Of a stretch of 36,347 nt of DNA, positions 1 to 8,875 are shown one piece after another. The DNA is from CAZFLM01 sp964519955. GTDB taxonomy: Bacteria; Armatimonadota; Chthonomonadetes; Chthonomonadales; CAJBBX01. The translations under genes and the position numbers were made by a program. Numbering within the stretch: the first letter of the stretch is position 1; every line of letters starts with the position of its first letter. Below the pieces are notes generated by a model. The model was not told where the DNA came from. It searched no databases and saw nothing but the letters and a program-made list of their open reading frames with translations. Location of the stretch: contig CAZFLM010000067.1 of NCBI GenBank assembly GCA_964519955.1, positions 1 to 36,347 on the forward strand, read 5' to 3'.

Positions 1-274
1 GGCCCAAGGGCCCGGCGGGGTGCGGAGACCCCGCCCCACCACGGCTCCGCGCCGGGCGGTGGGCTCAAGGGCCCGGCGGGGTGCGGAGACCCCGCCCAAC
101 ACTCCGAGCGACACGCCCCACCGCGGCTCGGTACCTAGCGGGCAGGGACGCCCGCCCCACCACGGCTCCGCGCCGGGCGGTGGGCCCAAGGGCCCGGCGG
201 GGTGCGGAGACACCGCCCTACACTCCGAGCGACACGATGCACCACTCCGTGGGGCGCGACCTCCGCGTCGCGCC
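1..274. repeat. Cluster of five hairpin repeats, about 60-bp spacing
   Basis: No gene is seen before 291. The stretch holds five hairpins with six-base loops: 14-35, 75-96, 138-155, 196-217 and 253-274. Hairpins 1, 2 and 4 use stem GGCGGGGT/ACCCCGCC, with one mismatch in the fourth, and loop GCGGAG. The third uses GCGGGC/GCCCGC around AGGGAC. The fifth uses GGCGCGAC/GTCGCGCC around CTCCGC, which is GCGGAG on the other strand. Flanking blocks such as CACTCCGAGCGACACG are also repeated. Short ORFs reading through here are repeat-driven and are not called genes. The cluster lies just beyond the 3' end of the minus-strand glycan operon. Confidence 0.85.
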
Positions 275-290
275 GGGACGGCGCGGCTCG

Positions 291-2111
291 CTACGCAGCC
301 TGCGCGAAGCCTGGCTGGAGGATCTGCTGCCGGACTAGCCGGGCGGCTTCTTCCAGCGGCGCTCGCGCGGACTCGAATGCGGGACAGCCATCGATGATCG
401 TCAGCAGCTCATCGGTGAGAGCGAGGCAGTCCGACCACTTGTCGCGCCGGCGCAGTACGTCGGCTAGTTCGAGCCAGACGGGCACGCTGAGCGGGCCGTC
501 CTCCAGCGCTCGCCGGTATTCGGCCTCGGCTTGCTCCAGTTGGCCCAGCTCCCGCAGCGCCGTGGCCAGGCGGTAGCGTGTCATCGGCGAGTTGGGGCGC
601 AGGGCGGTGGCCTCGCCGGCGAACTGGGCGCTCTCGGCCATCCGCTTGCTCTCGTGCGCCAGGTCGCTGAGCACCTCCCAGCACCGCCAGGCCAGCAGCT
701 CGCGCATCTCCTCGGCCCACGCCGTGGTGAGGGCCCGGTGCGCCGCCCACACGCGCTCCAGCTCGACCGTGAACAGGTTGTAGTTCCGGGGGAAGTAGGG
801 CCCAAGCAGGCACTCGGGCGTCAGCTCCTCGGAGTACAGCGCGTGCAGCGCCTTGCTCAGCGTCTGGATGGCGGCGTCGGGGCGGCCCTGCACCACATGC
901 ACGTACGCCTGGTTGTACATCGCCGCGGCGTAGTTGGGCAGCAGCTCGACCGCGCGCTCGCACGCAGCCAGGGCGCCGTCGAGCAGCTTGGTCCTGAGCG
1001 GGCCTGGCTGCACCCCCATCGCGCTCTCGGCCAGGATGCAGGCGCGCGCCACCGCGACGTCGGCGCGGGCGGGCATCCGGCTCTGGGCCATGTTCGCCGC
1101 TGCCAGCGCGTGCGGCAGGTCGGTTCGGAAGACGGTCATCGTGCCGTGAGTCGCGTGGCGCAGGTGCCGTTCCGGGTGCCCCAGGGAGCGGAACGGTCTC
1201 GCGCAGCCCTGGCGAGCGCCGATCGTGCTCTGGGCGATCTCCAGTATCCGGGCGAGTGCGCCCGCCTGCGAGTGCTCGGCGACGGCCTGGCGACCCGCTT
1301 CGGCGATCCGGGCGCGCTCCTCCTCGTGCGTCAGGTAGTACGCCAGCAGCTCCTCCAGGTCGTCGTCGCGGTAGAGCACGCACTCCTCGCGGTCGGCGAA
1401 CACGGAGCGGATGGTGGGGCTGTCGGCCTCGTGGAAGAGCAGCGCGCCGCACGCGGCCGCCTCGTAGGCGCGCATGTTCACCGCCCCGCTGAGCGTCCGG
1501 TTGAAGACGATGCGCGCGCGGTTCATCATCCGCACGTAGTCTTCGCCGTTGATCCCCGACCCGATGAACACGCGGTACCTCCGGCTCAGCCGCGCGACGC
1601 GGGCGATCCACCGGGCGCGGTCTCGTTGGATGTCCTGGTGGAGGTTGCCTATCATCAGGATGTCGATGTCGCGCCGCACGCCCGGGATGACGCGGTGCAG
1701 CTTCGGCGTGTGCGACCAGATGGGCACGGTGTGGACGTTCGGGAGGCCGAGGCCCCGCAGCATCGTCGTGCCCGGCTCGTCCGCAATGAGCACGTCGAAG
1801 GCGCCGCCGATGAGGTGGGCAGCCTGGCCGAACAGGTTCCAGTCGCCGACGACGCCGACGGTCAGGCAGTCGGCCTCCTCGATGCCCCGCGGCAGCGTGT
1901 TGTACTCGATCTGCCAGGACAGGAAGACCTCGGGCGTCCAGCCGTGCGGGAGCTGTCGCGCGATGTCGTCGTAGGCGCACCAGCCCGGTCCCACCAGAAC
2001 GTCGGCGCTGCCCAGGGGGCCATAGGTAACGTACTCGTCACCCGATCCTGCGCGGAGACGCTGCAGCTCATCGATATGCTGTTGGCAGATGTGCGGAAGG
2101 ATCACTCGCAT
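291..2111 (-). CDS. CgeB-like glycosyltransferase with C-terminal TPR repeats
   Basis: A 606-residue cytoplasmic protein, last gene of the glycan operon. Residues 1-290 look like a GT-B fold glycosyltransferase of the CgeB/Glyco_trans_1_2 type. The typical C-terminal half is visible: RARIVFNRTL near 198, then RAYEAAACGALLF near 214-226, where the family keeps its donor-sugar-binding acidic residue, then a helical tail to 290. Residues about 380-600 are TPR-like helical repeats, e.g. AECRRAL-like pairs around ATALRPNSPMTRYRLATAL. It presumably transfers a sugar onto a growing surface glycan or a protein, with the TPRs holding partner or acceptor; donor and acceptor are unknown. No signal peptide. 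ATG at 2111 has only a weak Shine-Dalgarno (CAGGGAA). It lies 64 bp after the giant transferase gene. Confidence 0.85.
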   Translation of the reverse strand: MRVILPHICQQHIDELQRLRAGSGDEYVTYGPLGSADVLVGPGWCAYDDIARQLPHGWTPEVFLSWQIEYNTLPRGIEEADCLTVGVVGDWNLFGQAAHLIGGAFDVLIADEPGTTMLRGLGLPNVHTVPIWSHTPKLHRVIPGVRRDIDILMIGNLHQDIQRDRARWIARVARLSRRYRVFIGSGINGEDYVRMMNRARIVFNRTLSGAVNMRAYEAAACGALLFHEADSPTIRSVFADREECVLYRDDDLEELLAYYLTHEEERARIAEAGRQAVAEHSQAGALARILEIAQSTIGARQGCARPFRSLGHPERHLRHATHGTMTVFRTDLPHALAAANMAQSRMPARADVAVARACILAESAMGVQPGPLRTKLLDGALAACERAVELLPNYAAAMYNQAYVHVVQGRPDAAIQTLSKALHALYSEELTPECLLGPYFPRNYNLFTVELERVWAAHRALTTAWAEEMRELLAWRCWEVLSDLAHESKRMAESAQFAGEATALRPNSPMTRYRLATALRELGQLEQAEAEYRRALEDGPLSVPVWLELADVLRRRDKWSDCLALTDELLTIIDGCPAFESARAPLEEAARLVRQQILQPGFAQAA

Positions 2112-2175
2112 GGTCGGTTCCCTGGTGCTTGGGCGGCCTGGCGCGCCGCTGCGGCGCCGTCGGCCGATGGTTGGA

Positions 2176-5100
2176 TCATCGCGTCGCCCGGCCGAGTGTG
2201 GCCTGGCCGGGGTTGCTGGTCGTGGCGGCGGCAGCCTTGCGGGCCCGCACCACCATGTTCAGGTTGATGAGCTGCGCGGACTGTGGGATGTCGCGCTCCT
2301 CGACATCGTACACATCGAGCCCGGCGCGGGACAGGTGGGCCCGGATGCTGCGCTGATCGAACCCCATCGTGTGGTAGTCGCCCGGGTTCGTCTGGCCGCC
2401 GAAGATCATGTAGGACGCGACATCGGCATCCCAGTCGCCGCGCATGTAGGCCTGGACCTGGAGGCGCAGCGACGGGCAGCGAACGATGATCTCGCCGCCG
2501 GGCTTCAGGACGCGCGCCCACTCCGCCAGGACCGTGTCGACCTCCCGGTGCGAGAAGTGCTCCAGGATGTCGCTGGCCAGGATGACGTCGGCGCACGCGT
2601 CCGGCAGGTCGAGACGCCGCACGTCCATGCCGACGACCTCGGGCCGGTCGCTGAACAGGTCGATGTTGACCATGTCCGGCCGGATGTCTTCGCCGCAGCC
2701 CAGGTTCAGGATGAGCGGGCTCGGGAGCGGGCTGGGCATGACGCCCGTCGCGCGGCGGCAGGAGAAGCCATCCGCCACCTCGTCGCTGGCGTCGCGGTTC
2801 ATGCCGCCGGTTGCCGCGCGGCGCTCCCGCACGACCGCTCGCGTCCCGTCCGGAGTGTGCGCCGCGATAACCTCACGGTAGTGGAACACCTGCGTCGCGA
2901 GGAAGGCGTCGAACCCGGCGGGCGGCCCGATGGAGGCGCGCATCCGCCCGAGCAGGCTCGGGTCCGACACGAAGCGGCGGATCGCCTCCACGATGGCGCC
3001 GGGGTCGCGCGGCGGCACCAGGATGCCCGTCACGCCGTGCTGCACCATGTCCGGGATGCCGCCGATGTTGGCGCCGATGATCGGGCAGCCGGCCGCGAGC
3101 GCCTCGAAGACGACGTGCGGCGCGCAGTCTTCCCATACGCTGGGCACGCACATGACGTCCACGTCGCCGAGGAGGCCGGGCAGCTCCTTGGGGTCGTACT
3201 GGCCGTGGAACTCGGTGACGTGCTGCGTGTCGATCGAGCGCAGTAGGTCGATGTAGGCGTCCGGGCCGCCGCCGAAGAGGTGCAGCTCGATCTCGCCGGG
3301 GCGGAAGGCCTGGGCGGCGTCGACGAGCAGGTGCACTCCCTTGTGCGGCATGAGCGAACCGATGAAGCCCACGCGGAGCGGCCCTCGGCGCGCCTCGCTC
3401 TCCACCTTGATGCAGCCGACCTTGCGCCAGATGGAGTCGACGCGGTCCGGCTGCTGGTGCAGCACATGGATGCGCGACGGGTCGTGGCCGTTGAGGGCGA
3501 ACAGCTCCCGCACGCGCCACGAGACGGCGAGGTGGCGGTCGGCGATCTTGGACAGGATCTGCCGCCCGCGCGCGGCGCGTCGGGCATACGCCTCGGCCAG
3601 GTCGGGCCGGTTCATGCACTGCGCGCACCGCATGCCGTCCTCGCTGGGGCCGTCGCAGAGCGTCAGGTCGTCGTGGAACAGGTAGAGCCGCGGGCAGAGC
3701 GGCCAGTAGTTGAAGGACGTGTAGAGCACCGGGACGCCGCTCGACGCCGCCTCTTCCACCGCGCCCATCGATAGGCCCAGGATGTTGAAGAAGTGGATGA
3801 CGTCCGGCTGGCACTCGTCGATGACCCGAGACACGATCGGCCGCACGCAGGGGTCGTCCGCCTCGCGGTCAGGGTCCTCGACGTCCATGAAGGTCGTGCC
3901 GCGGTTGAACACCCCGTAGAGCTGGACCCCGTCCTCCTCGCCGCGCAGCAGGTGGTAGGCGGGGTAGCCCGGGAGCGGCTGCGCGCCCGCGTAGAGCACG
4001 GACACCCGGTGCCCTTGCTGCACAAGGCGCCTGGCGATCTGGCGCGGCTGGATGGTGCCGCCGCCCTCGTCGGCCCAGCCGTACATGACCAGCAGGATGC
4101 TCATCGAGTCGACCGCGGCATGGTTCACCGGCCCCGTCGAGAGCACGCGGCTCGGGCGGGGGGCGTAGGCGAACCCGGATTCGGCGAGCGGGATGGCGAG
4201 CAGCAGGTTGCGGGCCAGCCGCTTGCGCACCTGGGCGAGGTACGCCAGGCACCGCTGCGCATCGACGACGGCGCCGTCCGGGTCCATCGCGATGGCCTGA
4301 GCCATCAGCTTGTCGGCCTCGTCGTGGCGGCCGCAGACGGCGCGGAGCAGGGCCTGGTTGCAGACCGCCGCGGGGTTCGGCCAGCCTTCGGCGAGGGCCT
4401 GCTGGTACCAGATGGCGGCCGAGACGAGCTTGAGCGCCGGGTGGTCCTCACCGTACCACGGTTCGCGCAGGCGCATCGCCGCGTTGCCCAGCTCGCAGTA
4501 GGCTCGGGAGCGGGCCTCGCCGGTGGAGACGTCGGCGCCCGCGAGGATGTCTCCCAGGGGAAGGCGCGTGAAGTCGCCGCGGATCTGGTCCATCTCCTGC
4601 GTCGTCTCGTCGCCCGCCTGCGACATCTGCGCTTCGTGGAGCGCGACCATGGTCAGGGGCTCGGGAACGTGCGCCGCCCCGAACCGCAGGCCGACGCTGG
4701 TGGCGAAGCGGTAGTCGGCCGCGATGCGCAGGCTCTCGTCGAACCCGCCGACGGCCTCGTATGCCTCGTGCGTCCACATGATCGTGTAGCACGCCAGGTT
4801 GTAGTGGACCGCCAGGCGCGGGTCGAAGTCCGGGAACGAGCGGACCAGCAACTCGGCCTGGCCGTACGGCGCATTCGGTACGTGCGTGAAGGCGAGGTCC
4901 GCGTAGGCGATGCCGGCGCCGGTGGCGTCCAGCGCGTCGGCCAGGCGCTCGAACGCGTCGGCGCGGCGCCGGTCGTCGGTGTTCGCGTTGACCATGTATT
5001 GCCCGGCGGCTATGCCCGCGGCGCGGTTCCACGAGGCGTAGAGGGGCTCGCGCTCCGGCGTGCGCACATAGCGGATGTTCGGATGCTTCGCGGCGAACGC

Positions 5101-7065
5101 GGCGACGATGGACCCCTCGTCCTCGGGGCTGCACGCGTCGATGACCAGGATCTCCATCGCGCCCTTCGCGAACAGGGTCTGGCCGACGAGGTCCTCCAGG
5201 CACCCGTGCATGAAGCGCTGCGAGGCGTAGGTCGAGACGATGGCGGTGACGCGGATCGGGTTCTGCTCGGGCTCCGGCGCTGCCTGCTCTCCGGCGGGAG
5301 CGGCATCCGCCAGCCGCTGGGCTTCGGCCGCGCGTCCGGCCGCCTGCAGCAGCTCGCAGAGGTTGTGGCGCGCGTCGGCATGGCCGGGAGCGACGTCGAG
5401 CGTTCGCTGGAAGAACTGCTCGGCCCGCTCGGCCTGCTCGCGCGAGAGCCAGGCGACGCCGAGGTCGTTCAGCACGTCCGGGCGGCGCGGGTCGCGGAGG
5501 AGAGCCAGCACGAAGAGGTCGAAGGCTCCTTGCAGGTTGCCCGCGCCGAACGCGTCCTCGGCCCTGGCGATCAGCGAGCAGATGTCGGCATCGGTGGCGG
5601 ACTGGAGCCCGAGGGCCTCGATCCGTCTGGCGATGCGCTCCTCGGGCAGGCCGAAGGCGATTGCCAGCGCCAGCTCGTTGGCCGCCTCGGCTGTGCGTCC
5701 CTGGCGCGCCAGGATCAGCCCGGACCAGTAGCGGAGCAGGGGATCCTCCGGGTGCGCCTGGCGGTAGTGGAGCGGCCCGCCGCAGCCCTCGTGCGCCATG
5801 AGTGGCGACGCCGCGGCGATCTCCTCGTCGGCCTGATCGGCCACGGACGCGGCGGAGGGGCGGGCGCTCTGGCGGAACGGGGTGGCCCAGGGGCCGAGCG
5901 ACTCGATGAGGGCCGCGGCGCCGGAGCAGTAGGCCGGCAGCGGGGCCACCTGCTCGATGCGCAGGGGCTGGTCCAGCAGCGCGACGCCGGGCACGCTGCC
6001 CCACGTCCGGCGCCGCTTGGGCTGCTGCGCGAGGCGCTCGTACAGCCCGGCCAGCGTGCGGCCCACGGGCTCGCCGCCGTAGTTCGCCAGGGCGTAGGCT
6101 CGCGCGTTGTCGCCCAGGCGCCGGCGCTCCTCCGGGTGGCGGTACAGGTGCTCGATGGCCTCGGCGTACTCCCGCTCGGTCGAGACGACCAGGCCGGTCT
6201 TCCCGTGCTCCACGAGGTCAACCAGCCCGCCGTAGGGGAACACCACCGGCGGAACGCCCGCCGCCATCGCCTCCTGCAGGTTCAGCTCGCCCGCCGCGTA
6301 GGTCTCCTCGGTCAGCGGGTAGCCGTAGACATCCATCGTCGCCAGGATCGGGCCGATGTCCGACACGTAGCCGCGGAAGTCGAAGCGGCCCGCCGCTCCC
6401 AGGGCCTCCGCCTGGCGCTTCAGCTCGTCGATGATGCCCGTGCCGCACACGGTGAACTTGACGCCCGGCGCCTGCACGGCGGCGCTCATTGCCACGAAGC
6501 GCGGGTGCATCTTGATGAAGTCGACCGTGCCGATGTAGCCCACGTTGAAGCCGTCGTGCGGCTTCGGCTCGATGCCCGCGACGCGCTCGAGGTCGGCCGG
6601 GTCGACGACCACCGCCGCGCGGCCCGCGCGCCCCTCGTCGGCCAGGCGGCGGAAGGGCTGCAGGCGGTAGGAGCGCGGGCAGCAGGCGACGGCCATGTCG
6701 GCGAAGTCGACCAGGTTCGGGGTAATGACCTGCGGCGCGTGGTCGCCGGCGACGTGGTAGGTGATGAGCAGGCGCATGGCCGGCAGGTCGGAGAGCAGCA
6801 GGTCCTGCACGTAGGGGGTGTTCCACCAGTGCAGGTGCACCACGTCCGCTTCGGCCATCTCCTCGTGCATCGACGTGACGTCGCGCGCCATTGAGACGGA
6901 CATGCCGTGCTGCTCCGCGAGGTCGATGGCAGCGCCATCGGGCGGGAACAGCGAGACGATCCGGTGCTCTGCGCCGGCGCAGCGGCGTGCGTACTTGGCG
7001 CCGCACATCATGGCGCGGGCGGCGCCTCCGGTCGTCAGGTGATGGATGATATGGAGCACGCGCAT
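2176..7065 (-). CDS. Giant multidomain glycosyltransferase: GT4-TPR-GT2-GT4-methyltransferase
   Basis: A single 1629-residue reading frame with four catalytic modules. Residues 1-345 are a GT4-type transferase (N-terminal HHLTTGGAARAM; ETYAAGELNLQEAMAAGVPPV at 254-273). Residues about 400-595 are TPR-like. Residues 604-830 are a GT2 domain (IRVTAIVSTYA; acidic VIDACSPEDE at 641-650; NTDD at 695-698). Residues 988-1400 are a second GT4 (GGGTIQPRQIARRL; GFIGSLMPHKG; EALAAGCPIIGA) with a Cys cluster CP...C...CAQC at 1124-1150. Residues 1450-1612 are a class I SAM methyltransferase (LILNLGCGED; SDILEHFSH). It could add several sugars in sequence and methylate the chain, perhaps as a cap; that is inference. 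SD GGAAGGA lies about 10 nt before ATG 7065. It sits 19 bp after the previous gene. No stop or frameshift is seen, so it is a genuine fusion unless the assembly is wrong. Confidence 0.9.
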   Translation of the reverse strand: MRVLHIIHHLTTGGAARAMMCGAKYARRCAGAEHRIVSLFPPDGAAIDLAEQHGMSVSMARDVTSMHEEMAEADVVHLHWWNTPYVQDLLLSDLPAMRLLITYHVAGDHAPQVITPNLVDFADMAVACCPRSYRLQPFRRLADEGRAGRAAVVVDPADLERVAGIEPKPHDGFNVGYIGTVDFIKMHPRFVAMSAAVQAPGVKFTVCGTGIIDELKRQAEALGAAGRFDFRGYVSDIGPILATMDVYGYPLTEETYAAGELNLQEAMAAGVPPVVFPYGGLVDLVEHGKTGLVVSTEREYAEAIEHLYRHPEERRRLGDNARAYALANYGGEPVGRTLAGLYERLAQQPKRRRTWGSVPGVALLDQPLRIEQVAPLPAYCSGAAALIESLGPWATPFRQSARPSAASVADQADEEIAAASPLMAHEGCGGPLHYRQAHPEDPLLRYWSGLILARQGRTAEAANELALAIAFGLPEERIARRIEALGLQSATDADICSLIARAEDAFGAGNLQGAFDLFVLALLRDPRRPDVLNDLGVAWLSREQAERAEQFFQRTLDVAPGHADARHNLCELLQAAGRAAEAQRLADAAPAGEQAAPEPEQNPIRVTAIVSTYASQRFMHGCLEDLVGQTLFAKGAMEILVIDACSPEDEGSIVAAFAAKHPNIRYVRTPEREPLYASWNRAAGIAAGQYMVNANTDDRRRADAFERLADALDATGAGIAYADLAFTHVPNAPYGQAELLVRSFPDFDPRLAVHYNLACYTIMWTHEAYEAVGGFDESLRIAADYRFATSVGLRFGAAHVPEPLTMVALHEAQMSQAGDETTQEMDQIRGDFTRLPLGDILAGADVSTGEARSRAYCELGNAAMRLREPWYGEDHPALKLVSAAIWYQQALAEGWPNPAAVCNQALLRAVCGRHDEADKLMAQAIAMDPDGAVVDAQRCLAYLAQVRKRLARNLLLAIPLAESGFAYAPRPSRVLSTGPVNHAAVDSMSILLVMYGWADEGGGTIQPRQIARRLVQQGHRVSVLYAGAQPLPGYPAYHLLRGEEDGVQLYGVFNRGTTFMDVEDPDREADDPCVRPIVSRVIDECQPDVIHFFNILGLSMGAVEEAASSGVPVLYTSFNYWPLCPRLYLFHDDLTLCDGPSEDGMRCAQCMNRPDLAEAYARRAARGRQILSKIADRHLAVSWRVRELFALNGHDPSRIHVLHQQPDRVDSIWRKVGCIKVESEARRGPLRVGFIGSLMPHKGVHLLVDAAQAFRPGEIELHLFGGGPDAYIDLLRSIDTQHVTEFHGQYDPKELPGLLGDVDVMCVPSVWEDCAPHVVFEALAAGCPIIGANIGGIPDMVQHGVTGILVPPRDPGAIVEAIRRFVSDPSLLGRMRASIGPPAGFDAFLATQVFHYREVIAAHTPDGTRAVVRERRAATGGMNRDASDEVADGFSCRRATGVMPSPLPSPLILNLGCGEDIRPDMVNIDLFSDRPEVVGMDVRRLDLPDACADVILASDILEHFSHREVDTVLAEWARVLKPGGEIIVRCPSLRLQVQAYMRGDWDADVASYMIFGGQTNPGDYHTMGFDQRSIRAHLSRAGLDVYDVEERDIPQSAQLINLNMVVRARKAAAATTSNPGQATLGRATR

Positions 7066-7084
7066 GGCGGGCGGTTCCTTCCGG

Positions 7085-8842
7085 CTAGACGGCGGCTACG
7101 CCGTTCCGATGTCCGTTGGCGGTCAGGTTCGTACCGGCGTCAGGCTGCGCGGCGTTGATCTCCCGCAGCAGGGCTGTCTGGAGCGGCGACGGTGCGTAGG
7201 CGGCAGAGGCGGTGCGCAGCAGCTCGGCCGCCTCCGAGGCTCGGTCCACCTTGGCCAGCGCGAACGCGTGCCCGTAGACGGCGCCGGGCCGATCCGGGCG
7301 CAGGCCACGCGCTCGCTCGAGCATCGCGCGGGCGACTCCCGGCTCGCCGGCGTTCACCCGGTCGACCGCGTCGCGCAGGACACCGTCGGCCTCGACGGTC
7401 GTGGCGCGCCGCGCCTCCTCGGGCCTGAGCGCGCCCAGCCGCGTGCGCACGATGCGGTCGAACTCGGCGGCGCGCAACTCGACGGCGTACTCGCGGTGGC
7501 AGCGCTCCAGCCCGCGCCGCGCGATGGCCTCGCGCTCGTCCGGGTGGGCGAGGTAGTAGCGCACCTTGGCGAGCATCTCCTCCTGCGAGCGGAACGTCTC
7601 GATCTCGTGGCCGGGCTCGAAGAAGCGGGCGATGTTCGGGTGGTGCTCGGTCAGCAGGAACGCGCCGGTGCCGGTCGTCTCGAAGAGCCGCATGTTGCCG
7701 GCGTCGTGCTGCGCCAGGTCGATCTCGGCGTTGACGACGATGTGCCCGCTGCGGAGCGCCCGGTGCATGTCGAGGCCCCAGCGCGGGCCCTGGTTGCGCT
7801 TCTCGATGGCGGGCGGCGGCGTGCCGTTCTCGTTGCCGACGTAGAAGCCCACGGACAGGCTCGGGTCGCGCTCCGCCTCCGCGGCGAGGGCCAGCAGGTA
7901 GGCGTTGCGCGTGGCGTGCTGCTCGGTCCACTGCCCGCTGAACACCACGTCGAAGCGGCGCGGCTCGTCGGCGACGGCGTCCGAGATCCAGGTGGGCAGG
8001 CCGGGGTGGAAGAACGCCACGTCCTTCGCGCCGAGGCGGAGGGCCTGGTCGCGGGAGGCGCGCAGGTGCGAGATGATCAGGTCGTACTCGGTCCAGTCGG
8101 TGTCCGGCGCCACGCAGGCCGCGCGCCAGCCGATCGTCAGCTTCGGCTTCCAGCTCACCGCGCGGAGGAAGCGGCTGTCGAAGTCGACGGGGTGGCCCAT
8201 GTAGAGCACGTCCGGCTTGAACTGCTCGATCTGCAGGCGCAGCACGTCGTAGAACGTGTAATCGCCGACCGGGAGCTGCAGTTGGGAGTCCTTGAGCCAG
8301 CGGGCCTGCGCCGGGACGCAGTTGGCCACGACGAACATGGTCTCGTAGCCTAGCTTGGCCAGGTGCGGCGTGAGCATGTGCGCCGAGGAGAACGCGTCCG
8401 CGAGGAACGCCTCCATCTGCTCCGCGAAGGGGGCCTCGCGCAGGTGCGGTCGGCGGTCGTAGAACTCCTGCTGGTACGACGGGTAGAAGGTGTGCATCTG
8501 CAGGAGGCGGATCGGGCCGGCGTGCCGCTCGGCCTGCGGCTCGGGCTCGGGCTCCTCGGCGGAGGGGAGCTTCGGCGCGCTGTCCAGCACCTTGCGCGCG
8601 GCATCCAGGTTCGCGGCGATCTCCACGTTGTGCGGCGCGAGGCGGACCGCCTGCTCGAACGCGGCGCACGCGTCGGGCACGTCGCCGAGCGCGAACAGGG
8701 CGCAGCCGAGCGCGTTGTGCGCCTCCGGATCGGCGGGGAACTGGCGCGCGGCCGAGCGTGCCGCCTGCTCCGCCGACTTCGGGTCGCCGAGTTCGATGCA
8801 CTCCGATATGTGGTCCAGCAAGTTCCGCGGAAGGTTGCTCAT
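7085..8842 (-). CDS. TPR-flanked CgeB-like glycosyltransferase
   Basis: A 585-residue cytoplasmic protein. Residues 1-85 are TPR-like (ALGCALFALGDVPDACAAFEQ), followed by a Pro/Glu-rich linker at 90-106. Residues about 110-470 are a GT-B transferase of the CgeB/Glyco_trans_1_2 type. Its N-terminal half carries HTFYPSYQQEFYD; its C-terminal half carries MRLFETTGTGAFLLTEHHPN and the helical tail with AKVRYYLAHPDEREAIA. Residues 490-570 are again TPR-like. It resembles the operon's last gene in fold, with TPRs on both sides. It probably transfers a sugar in assembly of the surface glycan made by this operon; specificity is unknown. SD AGGAG lies about 10 nt before ATG 8842, and the gene follows the HldE-like gene by 33 bp. 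Confidence 0.87.
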   Translation of the reverse strand: MSNLPRNLLDHISECIELGDPKSAEQAARSAARQFPADPEAHNALGCALFALGDVPDACAAFEQAVRLAPHNVEIAANLDAARKVLDSAPKLPSAEEPEPEPQAERHAGPIRLLQMHTFYPSYQQEFYDRRPHLREAPFAEQMEAFLADAFSSAHMLTPHLAKLGYETMFVVANCVPAQARWLKDSQLQLPVGDYTFYDVLRLQIEQFKPDVLYMGHPVDFDSRFLRAVSWKPKLTIGWRAACVAPDTDWTEYDLIISHLRASRDQALRLGAKDVAFFHPGLPTWISDAVADEPRRFDVVFSGQWTEQHATRNAYLLALAAEAERDPSLSVGFYVGNENGTPPPAIEKRNQGPRWGLDMHRALRSGHIVVNAEIDLAQHDAGNMRLFETTGTGAFLLTEHHPNIARFFEPGHEIETFRSQEEMLAKVRYYLAHPDEREAIARRGLERCHREYAVELRAAEFDRIVRTRLGALRPEEARRATTVEADGVLRDAVDRVNAGEPGVARAMLERARGLRPDRPGAVYGHAFALAKVDRASEAAELLRTASAAYAPSPLQTALLREINAAQPDAGTNLTANGHRNGVAAV

Positions 8843-8875
8843 GCGGTTCTCAGCTCCTGGGGCGCGGCGGCCCCG

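Noticed and set aside
1256..1974. Plus-strand ORFs opposite the first transferase
   Set aside because: Arg/Pro-rich shadows with no recognisable motif or ribosome site.
3793..6894. 1033-codon open frame on the plus strand, opposite the giant transferase
   Set aside because: It is rich in Val, Arg, Asp and His with no family motif, as expected of the antisense of a GC-rich gene. The minus-strand frame has strong domain motifs over the same DNA.
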